DNA from: Candidatus Gastranaerophilales bacterium | GTDB lineage: Bacteria > Cyanobacteriota > Vampirovibrionia > Gastranaerophilales > Gastranaerophilaceae | DNA: 64,000 nucleotides | Assembly: GCA_944324345.1 (NCBI GenBank) | Contig: CALUVT010000001.1 | Coordinates: 434,001-498,000, forward strand | Direction: 5' to 3' | Shown: positions 52,812 to 61,876 of the stretch, one piece after another | Numbering within the stretch: position 1 is the first letter of the stretch | How the letters are laid out: every line of letters starts with the position of its first letter | Position numbers and translations under genes: made by a program | The notes under the pieces: model-generated | The model's input: only the letters and a program-made list of their open reading frames with translations | The model's database searches: none | What the model was told of the DNA's origin: nothing

Positions 52812-53882
52812 TTAGTTTGCACCAAGCTGACGTTTCAGCTCATCAGGTCTTGATGAACGTTGCAGTGCATCTTCTATTGTAATAAGGTTTTGTTTATATA
52901 AATTAGCCAGAGCCATTTCCAGCGTTTGCATACCCATACCGGAATTCATTTGAATTGTTGAATATATCTGAGCAGCTTTTGCTTCACGAATAAGGTTCGC
53001 AATGGCCGGAGTAACAAGCATAATTTCTTGAGCCATAACACGACCTTTTTTTGTCCCGTCGGGTTGAAGTTTTTGTAATAGGGTTTGTGAAAATACCGCA
53101 ACTAGAGAGTTTGCGAGCTGAACACGAATCTGTTGCTGCTGACCTTCAGGGAAAACGTCTATAATACGGTCAATTGTCTGAGCAGCTGAAGATGTGTGCA
53201 ATGTTCCGAAAACCAAGTGGCCTGTTTCTGCTGCTGTTAATGCTAATGCGATAGTTTCATGGTCACGCATCTCACCTACCAGAATAATATCCGGGTCTTC
53301 ACGAAGAGCTGATTTCAATGCGTTTGCAAATGATCTTGTATCCATGCCCAACTCACGCTGGTGGATGATACTTTGCTTTGATGTATGAACAAATTCGATT
53401 GGGTCTTCAATCGTAAGGATATGTTCTGCCCTGTTAGTGTTTATATAATCGATCATAGCAGCAAGTGTTGTAGATTTACCGGAACCTGTAGGACCTGTTA
53501 CAAGAATAAGTCCACGGGGTTTATCTGACATCTTTCTGACAACTTCAGGCAACCCAAGCTTGTCAAATGAAGGTACGATTGAGGTAATCGTTCTGAATGC
53601 TGCGGCGTAGTTTCCCTTGTCTTTATAAAAATTAACCCTGAAACGGCTCAATCCTTCAATTCCGTAAGAAAAGTCGAGTTCCCAAGTTTGTTCCAGCGTT
53701 CTTCTCTGTTCATTGGAAAGCATCGGGAACAAAAGAGTTTCTACGTCATCCGGACTGAGGGGCGGGTAGTCATATCTTATAAGATTACCGTCAATACGGG
53801 CAACAGGAGGCAATCCGCTTGAAATATGTAAGTCTGAACCGCCATCTGATACGAGTTTTTCTAAAAGTTCTTCTATTAGCAT
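52812..53882 (-). CDS. pilT: Twitching motility ATPase PilT
   Basis: PilT is the retraction motor of type IV pili. The product has 356 residues with the full pattern: N-terminal domain with GSDLHISSGLPPVARIDG, Walker A TGPTGSGKSTTLAAMIDYI, Asp box DPIEFVH, Walker B EDPDIILVGEMRDHETI and His box AETGHLVFGTLHT. The AIANLIREAK motif near 300 marks a true PilT, unlike the paralogue at 23953. The gene at 53887-54141 is 4 bases upstream in the same direction, so they form an operon. Confidence 0.95.
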   Translation of the reverse strand: MLIEELLEKLVSDGGSDLHISSGLPPVARIDGNLIRYDYPPLSPDDVETLLFPMLSNEQRRTLEQTWELDFSYGIEGLSRFRVNFYKDKGNYAAAFRTITSIVPSFDKLGLPEVVRKMSDKPRGLILVTGPTGSGKSTTLAAMIDYINTNRAEHILTIEDPIEFVHTSKQSIIHQRELGMDTRSFANALKSALREDPDIILVGEMRDHETIALALTAAETGHLVFGTLHTSSAAQTIDRIIDVFPEGQQQQIRVQLANSLVAVFSQTLLQKLQPDGTKKGRVMAQEIMLVTPAIANLIREAKAAQIYSTIQMNSGMGMQTLEMALANLYKQNLITIEDALQRSSRPDELKRQLGAN

Positions 53883-53886
53883 GTAT

Positions 53887-54141
53887 TTATCCTTCCTGGA
53901 AGTTGATTAAAGCATCATTCTCTTTCATAGCCATTTCAATTAATATATATGTCATGTATGCTCCAAGGGCTACGGCTTTTGGGTCTAAGTCTGTTTTGTT
54001 GGAAGCTTCTATAATAGCAGTGTTTATTTCAGGATTTTCATCTTTGATGTAATGTATCATTTTTTTTCGCCAAGCAGGCATATCTTTAAAAATTTCGCTA
54101 AAAGCCTCTGCTGCATTCTCTTCTGAAATAATTGGTAACAT
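53887..54141 (-). CDS. Small helical protein before pilT, unknown function
   Basis: The product has 84 residues, acidic, helical, with PAWRKKMIHYIKDENPEINT in the middle and a C-terminal YMTYILIEMAMKENDALINF helix. No signal or clear membrane helix. It begins 250 bases into the divergent space with recF and is 4 bases before pilT, suggesting a pilus-related role by linkage only. Confidence 0.5.
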   Translation of the reverse strand: MLPIISEENAAEAFSEIFKDMPAWRKKMIHYIKDENPEINTAIIEASNKTDLDPKAVALGAYMTYILIEMAMKENDALINFQEG

Positions 54142-54231
54142 AACACTTCCTTATAATAGACATTTATAGATTTATTATATAAAAAATTTTTACATTAGTC
54201 TATACAAAATTAAGAAATCATATATTTGAGG

Positions 54232-54237
54232 TATAAT
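54232..54237 (+). promoter_or_regulatory. -10 element of recF, leaderless arrangement
   Basis: A perfect TATAAT ends 6 bases before the recF ATG at 54244; the upstream hexamer is weak (TTAAGA, 16 bases away). No ribosome-binding site is present. Confidence 0.5.
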
Positions 54238-54243
54238 TCTTTT

Positions 54244-55371
54244 ATGCGATTGAGGGATTTAAAGCTTACAAATTACAGAAACTGTAAGGATTTAGAATTA
54301 GATTTAGATTTCAATAAAGTTTTGATTATTGGGAAGAATGCACAGGGTAAGACAAATATTTTAGAAAGTATTTACTTACTCTCGACTTTAAAGAGCCCAA
54401 GAACCTCAAATAATATTGAGCTTGTTAATTTTGATGCTCAAGCTGCTGATGTTAATGCAAATTTGTTTAAGTCGAACACCGATATAGAAATTGATTATTC
54501 GTATTCAAGGGAAAAGAAAAGGGAGCTAAGGCTTAACAAAGTTAAAACGACTCCGAGAAATTTTAAATCAGTTTTAAAAACGGTACTTTTTTCTACTGCT
54601 GATTTATTATTGTTAAGGGGGAATCCATCAGACAGACGTGATTGGCTGGATAGAGCTATTTCTCAAATATATCCGGCGTATGATGATAGGCTTTCAAAGT
54701 ATGATAAAATTCGTGTTCAAAAAAATAACTTGTTGAAAGAATATATAAAAACAGGCAAGTCAAACGATACTCTGTTAGATGTTTATAATGAACAGCTTGT
54801 TATAGCAGGAAGTAATATAATATACTTGCGTAGAAAATTTTTAAAAGAGATAGAGCGTGTAGCAAGGGAAAAACATAGGATTATAAGTGAAACGGAGTTT
54901 TTAACGATAGATTATGACTGTAGTTTTTTAGACGGAGAAGTTGAGCTTGAGCAAATAGCATCAAAATTTAAAGATTCACTGGAAGAGCGAAGAATGGAAG
55001 AACTTCGCCGCGGACAATCTTGTGTTGGCCCACACAGAGATGATGTCGTTTTTTATATAAATGCAAATGAGGCTACCAAATACGCTTCTCAAGGTCAACA
55101 AAGGACAATAGTTTTGGCCTTAAAACTTTCTGAACTTGATATTATAGCATCAAAAACGGGTGATGAACCTATATTGTTACTTGATGATGTTTTGGCAGAA
55201 CTTGATGATATAAGACAAAACTATCTTTTAAAATCAATTAATTCTAATACACAAACAATTATAACTTCTGTTGACACAATTCTGTTTGAAGATGAATTTT
55301 TAAAGGATGTTAAAATTTACAAAATAGAGAACGGCAATATAATAAAAGAGAATTCTGATAGCTATAAATAA
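54244..55371 (+). CDS. recF: DNA replication and repair protein RecF
   Basis: RecF is an SMC-like ATPase that marks gaps for RecO/RecR loading of RecA. The start at 54244 (MRLRDLKLTNYRNCKDLEL) matches family starts; the upstream TTG at 54226 would add six residues with no support. The product has 375 residues: Walker A IGKNAQGKTNILE (29-41), DRRDWLDRAISQIYP region near 135, signature QGQQRTIVLALKLSEL and Walker B PILLLDDVLAELD. TATAAT lies 6 bases before the ATG with no ribosome site, suggesting a leaderless mRNA. dnaN or gyrB, common neighbours, are not here. Confidence 0.93.
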   Translation: MRLRDLKLTNYRNCKDLELDLDFNKVLIIGKNAQGKTNILESIYLLSTLKSPRTSNNIELVNFDAQAADVNANLFKSNTDIEIDYSYSREKKRELRLNKVKTTPRNFKSVLKTVLFSTADLLLLRGNPSDRRDWLDRAISQIYPAYDDRLSKYDKIRVQKNNLLKEYIKTGKSNDTLLDVYNEQLVIAGSNIIYLRRKFLKEIERVAREKHRIISETEFLTIDYDCSFLDGEVELEQIASKFKDSLEERRMEELRRGQSCVGPHRDDVVFYINANEATKYASQGQQRTIVLALKLSELDIIASKTGDEPILLLDDVLAELDDIRQNYLLKSINSNTQTIITSVDTILFEDEFLKDVKIYKIENGNIIKENSDSYK

Positions 55372-55709
55372 ATGTTTTTTAAATGTTCAATTTTTATTTC
55401 AGGTTTGAGGGTAATCCCTATTACATCTATCCTAAAATCTTTTACTTTGTTTTCTGCTAAATAAAATTTGACCCCCTTTTTTATGTTCTCAAACTTTGTT
55501 TTTGTTATAGCTTCTAAAGGAGTTCCAAAATCATCTGTTTTACGGGTTTTGACCTCTACAAAAACTGTTGTATTTTTGTGCAGAGCAATAATATCGAGTT
55601 CACAAAATCTTGAATACTGTTTGTTTCTCTCTAAAATTTTATACCCTTGTTTTTCCAAATACCGGCATGCAAGGTCTTCTCCTGCATTCCCAAATACTCT
55701 GTTATTCAT
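55362..55709 (-). CDS. YraN family (UPF0102) endonuclease-fold protein
   Basis: The product has 115 residues with the family pattern GNAGEDLACRYLEKQGYKILERN, CELDIIALHKNTTVFVEVKTRK and a C-terminal FRIDVIGI strand. The E...D...ExK residues match the PD-(D/E)XK nuclease core. Its function is not firmly known. It begins at the stop of the queF gene upstream and ends across recF by 10 bases on the other strand, so the three genes are tightly packed. Confidence 0.9.
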   Translation of the reverse strand: MNNRVFGNAGEDLACRYLEKQGYKILERNKQYSRFCELDIIALHKNTTVFVEVKTRKTDDFGTPLEAITKTKFENIKKGVKFYLAENKVKDFRIDVIGITLKPEIKIEHLKNIYL

Positions 55710-56602
55710 TACTGCTTAATGCTTCCTCTTGCAAATTTGTTCAAATCAATAAGTTCCATCATATCCTCAATTGTTTGACAATTGGTCCTGACAGGGGATA
55801 TGTCGATTCCCCCTCTGCGGGTATATAGTGCACAAATGAATAATTCATCGTTTTTATCCAACAAATCCGTTAATCTCTTGTATATCATTTCACAGCACTC
55901 TTCATGAAAATGAAATTCTTTACGAAATGAAATCAAATATTTAATAAGACTACCTTCTAAAATGTGCTTTTTCGATTTGTAATACAAAAATAAGTCTCCA
56001 AAGTCCGGCTGATGTGTGACTCTACAGTTAGAACGCAATGAATCAAATTGCAGGTAATAACTTGTAAGTTCTTTTTCTTCTGTTTCTAAAAGCTCCGGAG
56101 CTTCTTTAAATTTTTCTATCGTTAAATCTTTTTCGTCAACAAAGTCCATTATGTTTTTGAAATTCTTAAATATTTGAACGCGTTCAACATTGTTGTCAAA
56201 AAAGTTTACGCTGACTTCCGTTTTAAGTTCACTGCTCAAATCTTTTTCTATAGTGTTTTTGCAAATTTCAAGACACTCTGTTGTTGTGTTTCCAAATCTT
56301 GTCATATTAAAAGAGTTTAAGTACAATTTTAAGGACTTTGACTCTACAAGGAATTCACTTTCACAGCTATATTTCATTTTCATTAATCTTGTAACCGGAA
56401 TTCCGTTTGTTGTCATGGCGGAAAATTCATATGCGTGCCACACGTCAAAGCCTTTAAAAGGTAGATTATTCTTTTCAATTTGGTATTGCTTGCGGTTTTC
56501 AATTCTAGGTATTGGAACTATTAAATTCGGATTATATGTTTCACTGCCTGAAACTTTCTTTCCTAGATGAATTGAAGCTATCTCATCTGTTTGATTTTTC
56601 AT
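55709..56602 (-). CDS. queF: 7-cyano-7-deazaguanine reductase QueF
   Basis: QueF reduces preQ0 to preQ1 for queuosine in tRNA, using NADPH. The product has 297 residues, the long (E. coli) type. Signatures: LVESKSLKLYLNSFNMTRF near 85-103, LRSNCRVTHQPDFGDLF with the catalytic Cys193 and Asp200, and FRKEFHFHEECCEMIYKRL near 227 with the conserved His. TAAAAT ends 6 bases before the ATG, with no ribosome site, which suggests a leaderless mRNA. It overlaps yraN by one base downstream. No preQ0/preQ1 riboswitch was recognised in its 110-base upstream gap. Confidence 0.93.
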   Translation of the reverse strand: MKNQTDEIASIHLGKKVSGSETYNPNLIVPIPRIENRKQYQIEKNNLPFKGFDVWHAYEFSAMTTNGIPVTRLMKMKYSCESEFLVESKSLKLYLNSFNMTRFGNTTTECLEICKNTIEKDLSSELKTEVSVNFFDNNVERVQIFKNFKNIMDFVDEKDLTIEKFKEAPELLETEEKELTSYYLQFDSLRSNCRVTHQPDFGDLFLYYKSKKHILEGSLIKYLISFRKEFHFHEECCEMIYKRLTDLLDKNDELFICALYTRRGGIDISPVRTNCQTIEDMMELIDLNKFARGSIKQ

Positions 56603-56698
56603 ACTTAGATTTTAGCATAAACACCATTGCTTTTAACATGATATTTTTATCCCCCCTCCGTTATTGCGGGAGAATGCTTCTCAATTTTATTTATGTAA

Positions 56699-56729
56699 AG
56701 AAAAAGCCCTCATTAATTTTGAGGACTTT
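56699..56729 (-). terminator. Terminator of the lipoprotein gene
   Basis: AAGNCCTCA and TGAGGNCTT form a stem with one mismatch; on the - strand it is followed by T residues. It overlaps the last codons of the gene at 56713. Confidence 0.7.
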
Positions 56730-57021
56730 TCCCTTGATAAAATAATTGATTAGAAATTATTTTTTGTAAATCGTATTTCCGTGTTTCTGTGTCGTACAAC
56801 AAATCGTCAAACCATTGTTGCTTTTCTGTACAAGTTTTAATGTCTTTTTTACACAGATTACGCCAAGTGCTTTTCATTCGTTTTGTTTGTAGTTTTATAG
56901 ATTGTTTTTTTATGTACTCAATCTGCTCCTCTGTTGATGCATTTCTACTAATCGCTGAGCAGGAAACTGCAAGAATATTGAGTAATAAAATTGTAATGAG
57001 TATTTTTGTTTTCATTTTCAT
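56713..57021 (-). CDS. Small lipoprotein of unknown function
   Basis: The product from 57021 has 102 residues: the Met at 57021 (MKMKTKILITILLLNILAV) has AGGGA 7 bases upstream, and the longer frame from 57048 overlaps the preceding gene. A lipoprotein signal (LAVSC, Cys as the modified residue) is followed by a basic, helical mature part rich in Lys, Glu and Arg with two more Cys pairs (NLCKKDIKTC). It lies 10 bases after the transporter gene, in the same transcript. No family is recognised. Confidence 0.55.
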   Translation of the reverse strand: MKMKTKILITILLLNILAVSCSAISRNASTEEQIEYIKKQSIKLQTKRMKSTWRNLCKKDIKTCTEKQQWFDDLLYDTETRKYDLQKIISNQLFYQGKSPQN

Positions 57022-57031
57022 TTTTTTATCC

Positions 57032-58354
57032 CTATGCGATATCTTCATAAGCTGCAGGATTGTTTAACAGATCATAATTGATTTCATTTTCGTTATCTGC
57101 AATAGCCGCAACTACAACAGCATCCGATGCCACGTTTACGAGAGTTCTCATCATATCTGTAATTCTTTCTATTGTGAATAAGAATGCAAATCCAGCAACC
57201 AGCTGTTCCGGACTCAATCCCATTCCGTTTAGAATAAGAGCAATTGTAATTAATCCTGCTCCGGGAATTCCAGCACAAGTAGAAGATGCAATCATTGCAA
57301 GTAAACAAATTTCAATTATTAAAAATGGAGTTAAAGCCACACCGTATGCTTGAGCTAAAAATATAACAGCGACGGTTTGAAGTAACGCTGTACCATCCAT
57401 ATTTAATGTTGCGCCCAATGGAAGGACAAAACTTGAAATTTTATGAGAAATTCCTCTTTTTTCACAGCAAGCAATTGTTAAAGGCAGTGTTGCTGAAGAA
57501 CTTGCTGTTCCGAATGCTACCATCAAAGCTTCTGCTACAGCAGAATATAACATTACGATGTTTACCTTTGAGAAGAATTTTAAGAACAAAGGATATACAA
57601 CACAAAGTTGCAACATAAAACCAACAAATAAAACCATTAAGTATTTGGATATGCTGGCAAAAATATCTATTCCAAAGCTTGATACAGCACTCGCAGTAAG
57701 AGCAAATACACCGGGGGCTGCAAAGTACATAATCCAATCTGTTATTTTCATGGTGGCTGCAAATACTGATTCAAAGAAAGAAACAATAGGTCTGTTTACA
57801 TCTCCCACTTTAGCAAGAGCTACCGCAAATATTACCATAAATACAATAATTGGAACCATATCTCCCGAAGCGAGAGAGTGAATAGGGTTATTAGGGACAA
57901 ATCCCAAAAATATATTTAAAATATTCCCTTGTTGTTGCTGTACTGCATTTTCAACAGCTACTTGAACTTCACTGGCTGTGTTTGCGGCAATATAATGTGC
58001 AGCACCAACTCCAGGTTTAAATATCAAAGCCAGAGCAGCTCCGATTGAAACTGCTAACGCTGTTATAATCCCATAGTAAGCAATCATTTTTGTTCCAAAT
58101 TTTCCAAGCTGCCTGTTGTCTCCAACACTAGTAATTCCTATGATAATTGCGGATACAACAAGAGGAATAACAACCATTTGGATTAATCTGATGAATACCT
58201 GACCTATAAATGTTAATATGGTAGATACCAAAGGATATTGATGACCGTGTAAGAATATTCCGATCAAAATACCTAAAATTATACCAAAAAAGATATGCCA
58301 GTTTCTTTTAATTCCAAGACCTAATGCAATAAGTATCTGCATGTGTAATTTCAT
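57032..58354 (-). CDS. Dicarboxylate/amino acid:cation symporter (DAACS family)
   Basis: The product has 440 residues, with about eight membrane helices and two re-entrant hairpins. Family signatures: FIRLIQMVVIPLVVSAIIIG near 55, VAEALMVAFGTASSSATLPLT near 265 (serine-rich hairpin), and LPLGATLNMDGTALLQTVAVIFLAQ near 310, with the substrate and Na sites. CAGIPGAGLITIALILNGMG and ERITDMMRTLVNVASDAV near the end hold the conserved D and N. It imports glutamate, aspartate or dicarboxylates with H or Na; the exact substrate is not certain. Confidence 0.9.
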   Translation of the reverse strand: MKLHMQILIALGLGIKRNWHIFFGIILGILIGIFLHGHQYPLVSTILTFIGQVFIRLIQMVVIPLVVSAIIIGITSVGDNRQLGKFGTKMIAYYGIITALAVSIGAALALIFKPGVGAAHYIAANTASEVQVAVENAVQQQQGNILNIFLGFVPNNPIHSLASGDMVPIIVFMVIFAVALAKVGDVNRPIVSFFESVFAATMKITDWIMYFAAPGVFALTASAVSSFGIDIFASISKYLMVLFVGFMLQLCVVYPLFLKFFSKVNIVMLYSAVAEALMVAFGTASSSATLPLTIACCEKRGISHKISSFVLPLGATLNMDGTALLQTVAVIFLAQAYGVALTPFLIIEICLLAMIASSTCAGIPGAGLITIALILNGMGLSPEQLVAGFAFLFTIERITDMMRTLVNVASDAVVVAAIADNENEINYDLLNNPAAYEDIA

Positions 58355-58527
58355 ATAATAACCTCTTTTTTAAATTATGTCACTTGAGAATTATACAACT
58401 TTTTAGGAAAAATTTCAAACATTTTAAATAAAATCATAGACTTGAGGGAGATTGAAAGTTTCAATAACAAGATTAAAAAAGTATTTAAGCTAAAGTTTAA
58501 CTTTTGAAAGGATGACTAAAAACAAAA

Positions 58528-58601
58528 TCGGGATGACAAGATTCGAACTTGCGACCCCCGCGACCCGAACACGGTGCGCTACCAGACTGCGCTACATCCC
58601 G
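58528..58601 (-). tRNA. tRNA-Pro (CGG)
   Basis: A 74-base cloverleaf on the - strand: acceptor CGGGATG/CATCCCG, D stem GCGC/GCGC, anticodon stem CCGTG/CGCGG (one G-C-like mismatch at its edge) around loop TTCGGGT, T stem GCAAG/CTTGT. The anticodon CGG reads CCG. No encoded CCA. Confidence 0.93.
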
Positions 58602-58640
58602 ATATTTGATTGAACTATGAAATCTTTTAGATTGAAAAAA

Positions 58641-58714
58641 TCGGAACGACAGGATTTGAACCTGCGACCTCTACCACCCCAAGGTAGCACGCTACCAAGC
58701 TGCGCCACGTCCCG
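58641..58714 (-). tRNA. tRNA-Pro (GGG)
   Basis: A second 74-base cloverleaf on the - strand, 39 bases from the other: acceptor CGGGACG/CGTTCCG, D stem GCGC/GCGT, anticodon stem CTACC/GGTAG around loop TTGGGGT, T stem GCAGG/CCTGT. The anticodon GGG reads CCC/CCU. No encoded CCA. Confidence 0.94.
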
Positions 58715-58794
58715 ATATTTGGTTTTCAATGTACCCCTTGCAATAAATTCGGTACCTTCCTATTATATCACTTAAAAATTTTTTGCAAGTTTAA

Positions 58795-58823
58795 TTGCAT
58801 TTTGGCTCAAAAAATGGTAACAT
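58795..58823 (+). promoter_or_regulatory. Promoter of the TPR membrane protein gene, apparently leaderless
   Basis: TTGCAT (58795-58800), 17 bases, TAACAT (58818-58823), ending 7 bases before the ATG at 58831, with no ribosome site between. Confidence 0.5.
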
Positions 58824-58830
58824 TATCTCT

Positions 58831-59910
58831 ATGAATAATGTAAAAAACTTTAGAAAAAAAATATTTTTAAATTCGCAATATTGCACATATTATTTTGAAG
58901 GTAAAACTACTATTCTTGCAGGAATAATGAGAAGTTTCGGGTACAAGTATTCAATTGAGCTCCCAGAGGAAAAGTTGAAACAGGTTAATACAACTTATCG
59001 GAAGTTTAATGCAATTATGAATGTGTGCGTGGCTTTTGAAATTATCTTGTACCTATATTTATTTGTTTTCCCTAATTTCACGTCTTTTATTAAGTTGCCT
59101 TTTGCAGCATCTGTGTTAACATTGGCATTAATACCACTGGTTCTTCTTTATTTTACATACTTCGGTGTTAATTATTTATACGAGAATTATTTACAGCGTT
59201 ATATAGGAACTTTCCAAAAAACAAGATTTAAACCACAACCGGAAAACGTTGATGAAAAGGCTTTTGAAAACTACGAAAAGACTTCTCCGAAGAGTGCTTA
59301 TATTCTTGGGTTGATATTGGTTCTTTTCTTTTTGTATGTTTTTGTCCCTGTTTGGGTTGAAAATTTGAATATCAAAAAGCAATTTAATAAAGTTGTAAAT
59401 CTTTCAAATATATATTTGACTTTTGTACCAATTTCAGCTGAGGTTTACGCAAACAGAGCTTACGCCAAATTTAGTTTGAAGCAATATAAAGCGGCAGTTA
59501 CTGACTATGAAAGGGCAAATAAGTATAGTTCGCCTGATAATTTCGCAGATGATATTGTCGGGGTAAAAACGTATTATTTGCCTAAAGAAGAGATGTTAAA
59601 AGAATTTGATAAAGCAATCGCTTCTGAGAAAGAAGAGCCTGCAAAGTATCTTTTAAAGTATGAAAAAGCTACTTATCTTCTCAAAAATAAAGACTTCAAT
59701 TCAGCTTTGAATATTTATAATGAAATCCTTCAAGCGTATAAAAATAAGAAAAAAGTATTTTTCTCTCCGGCGAGGGCTTATTACAACAGAGGTGTTTTAA
59801 AAATGTCACTTGGGGATTCTCATGGCGGGAAAATAGATTTTATGATTGCTAAGCGTATGTGCCCCGAATGTAAATTTAACATGGAAACAACACTCGTAAG
59901 AAGACCTTAG
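58831..59910 (+). CDS. TPR-repeat membrane protein
   Basis: The product from the ATG at 58831 (MNNVKNFRKKIFLNSQY) has 359 residues. Two hydrophobic helices near 65-110 and a third near 160-180 anchor it; the rest, about 190-350, is a set of TPR-like helical pairs (AEVYANRAYAKFSLKQYKAAV, AKYLLKYEKATYLLKNKDFN, ARAYYNRGVLKMSLGDSHGG). Such repeats bind proteins. The mature end has a CPECKF Cys pair. No partner is known. The SEC-C protein gene follows after a 75-base gap. Confidence 0.75.
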   Translation: MNNVKNFRKKIFLNSQYCTYYFEGKTTILAGIMRSFGYKYSIELPEEKLKQVNTTYRKFNAIMNVCVAFEIILYLYLFVFPNFTSFIKLPFAASVLTLALIPLVLLYFTYFGVNYLYENYLQRYIGTFQKTRFKPQPENVDEKAFENYEKTSPKSAYILGLILVLFFLYVFVPVWVENLNIKKQFNKVVNLSNIYLTFVPISAEVYANRAYAKFSLKQYKAAVTDYERANKYSSPDNFADDIVGVKTYYLPKEEMLKEFDKAIASEKEEPAKYLLKYEKATYLLKNKDFNSALNIYNEILQAYKNKKKVFFSPARAYYNRGVLKMSLGDSHGGKIDFMIAKRMCPECKFNMETTLVRRP

Positions 59911-59984
59911 TAATATTAATCTGTTATGGTATTGAGTTTTAAATTATTTTAATATATTTTAAGATTTGAGAGAGGGAGAAATTA

Positions 59985-61262
59985 ATGCTTGTTTTAGAAG
60001 ACTTAAAAGAAATTAACGATGTAATAAAAGAATTAGCCGAGTTTATACAAAACGACGAAGCTGTAAAACCCGATTTTGAAGAATACATCAAGACAATCGG
60101 GCAAAATACAATGAATTTACAGTCAGCTTGTTTTACGTACATTTTTGAGAGGAACTTAAACAATAAGAGTATCTTGCAATTGTATTTGGAAAATAATAAG
60201 AAGCTTTCTGCATCTGTAAAAAAGATTGTAAAATCGCTAATGAAATCAATTTCTTCTATATTTGAGATAAAGCGTGTTTTGCAGAATGGTTTTGAGCTTA
60301 ATAATATAATTAATGAAAAGACTTATAATGCTGTTTCACTTGTCAAAATGACAACTTTCAGAGGTATGGGTGCAGGGCAATATGTAGTAGCGAGAATTTT
60401 TAAGTTTGAAGATGCATATTATCTTTTGGAAATTTCAGGGGTTTTACCTGCTACAAGGAAAGATGATGCTCTAAGATATTCTGTTGCAAAAATTATCCAA
60501 AATCCTGAGCTTGTTTACCTTGACAATCCTCAAAAACAAAAGGAAATAGAAAAAGAGATTAAAGTAATTTACGATAAATATATAGAATTTTTCGGTACTG
60601 ATGAAATTGTTACAACAAATAAATTTGCTGATGATTTAATAGGTTCGTTTAACGATTTTGCTGAAGGTGGCGAAAAGATTGATATTCAAGACAAAATACA
60701 ATCGCTTGATACTTATAAATTTTTTGATGTTTCCGAATTTAACAATTCATATGAAAATTTTCTTGAGAATTCTCTTGGCGGATTTTCTTCTCACAAGGAA
60801 ACCTATGATGTTGGTATAATATTTGACAAAGAACTGGGTTTGTATGCAGTTCCATTTTACGAAACGTTTAATAAAATTTTTGACAATCCGGAAGCTGTCG
60901 AAAATGCAAAAGAATGTGTAGAATTTTTCTTAAATAATGATAAATTTTCTGCAAATATCATAAGACGTGTTGCAGAAAAACATCCAAATTTTATAGAAGT
61001 TGTTAACAAATTATTAGGGACTGATTATACATTTGAAGAATTGTTGGAGAATTATAAATCCAGATATTTAGAAAACAAAATATTTTCATCAACAACTGTT
61101 CTATATAAGTCAAAAGCATTTTCAAAGACTTTGGGTATAATTGAAGAGGACATTGAAAAACCTGATCTTGAAGGTGTTGATTTGAGTAAGGTAGGTCGTA
61201 ACGATCCTTGTCCTTGCGGAAGCGGTAAAAAATTTAAAAAATGCTGCGGAGCAAATTTATAA
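59985..61262 (+). CDS. Large protein with C-terminal SEC-C zinc motif
   Basis: The product has 425 residues. Residues 1-400 are helical and acidic, with an [11 protein letters not shown] segment and many Lys/Glu helices, and resemble no family I know. The last 23 residues carry the SEC-C motif [17 protein letters not shown], which binds zinc and, in SecA, contacts SecB and ribosomes. GAGGGAG 6 to 9 bases before the ATG marks the start. Such proteins may be chaperone- or ribosome-associated. Its stop overlaps the stop of maf on the other strand by 6 bases. Confidence 0.7.
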   Translation: MLVLEDLKEINDVIKELAEFIQNDEAVKPDFEEYIKTIGQNTMNLQSACFTYIFERNLNNKSILQLYLENNKKLSASVKKIVKSLMKSISSIFEIKRVLQNGFELNNIINEKTYNAVSLVKMTTFRGMGAGQYVVARIFKFEDAYYLLEISGVLPATRKDDALRYSVAKIIQNPELVYLDNPQKQKEIEKEIKVIYDKYIEFFGTDEIVTTNKFADDLIGSFNDFAEGGEKIDIQDKIQSLDTYKFFDVSEFNNSYENFLENSLGGFSSHKETYDVGIIFDKELGLYAVPFYETFNKIFDNPEAVENAKECVEFFLNNDKFSANIIRRVAEKHPNFIEVVNKLLGTDYTFEELLENYKSRYLENKIFSSTTVLYKSKAFSKTLGIIEEDIEKPDLEGVDLSKVGRNDPCPCGSGKKFKKCCGANL

Positions 61263-61814
61263 CAATTCCAGCAATGATTTAGAACTCATTCCGATTATGT
61301 TTTCGAGATCGCCTGTGTAGGATTTTATGTATCCCTCAGGCATCTCTTGAATTCCGTATGAGCCGGCTTTGTCAAAAGGCTTAAATTTGTCTATGTATGT
61401 TCTAATCCGTTCATCCGTGAGATTTTCAAATGTAACATAACTTGTTGTAGAATTTTTTTTATACTCTTGAGTTTGCGAATTCATAACGACGATACTTGTA
61501 ACTACAGAGTGAGTTTTCGCTGAGAGTCGTTTTAACATTTCAAAAGCCCCTTCATAACCGTTTGGTTTTCCGAGTATTTCTCCGTCTAAAACAACTACAG
61601 TGTCAGCTCCGACGATTGTTGCAGGTTCTTTTAATATTGGGATGACTGCTTTAGCTTTGTTATATGCCAAATTTTCAATAAATTCATAAGAAAAAACCGT
61701 CGTCGTATGATCTTCGATATACGGGGACGGTATAATTTCAAATTTAACTTTAGCTTTTGTCATAATAGCGGCTCTTCTGGGAGAAGAAGATGCCAAGACG
61801 ATTTTTCCCACCAT
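61257..61814 (-). CDS. maf: Maf-type nucleoside triphosphate pyrophosphatase
   Basis: It hydrolyses non-canonical or excess dTTP/UTP-type nucleotides and limits septum formation when overproduced. The product has 185 residues. Hallmarks: [12 protein letters not shown] near 7, the E.A..KA motif ([11 protein letters not shown]), [15 protein letters not shown] and [24 protein letters not shown] near the end. Full length, 62 bases after the small gene on the same strand (61877-62113). Confidence 0.94.
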   Translation of the reverse strand: MVGKIVLASSSPRRAAIMTKAKVKFEIIPSPYIEDHTTTVFSYEFIENLAYNKAKAVIPILKEPATIVGADTVVVLDGEILGKPNGYEGAFEMLKRLSAKTHSVVTSIVVMNSQTQEYKKNSTTSYVTFENLTDERIRTYIDKFKPFDKAGSYGIQEMPEGYIKSYTGDLENIIGMSSKSLLELL

Positions 61815-61876
61815 TTGTTCTCACTTTCTTTTTTTTGTCATTATAACCTAAAAAAGTGAGAACTCAAAACTGTTCA

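Noticed and set aside
53194-53388. + strand frame inside pilT
   Set aside because: Antisense to the conserved Walker region; no start signal.
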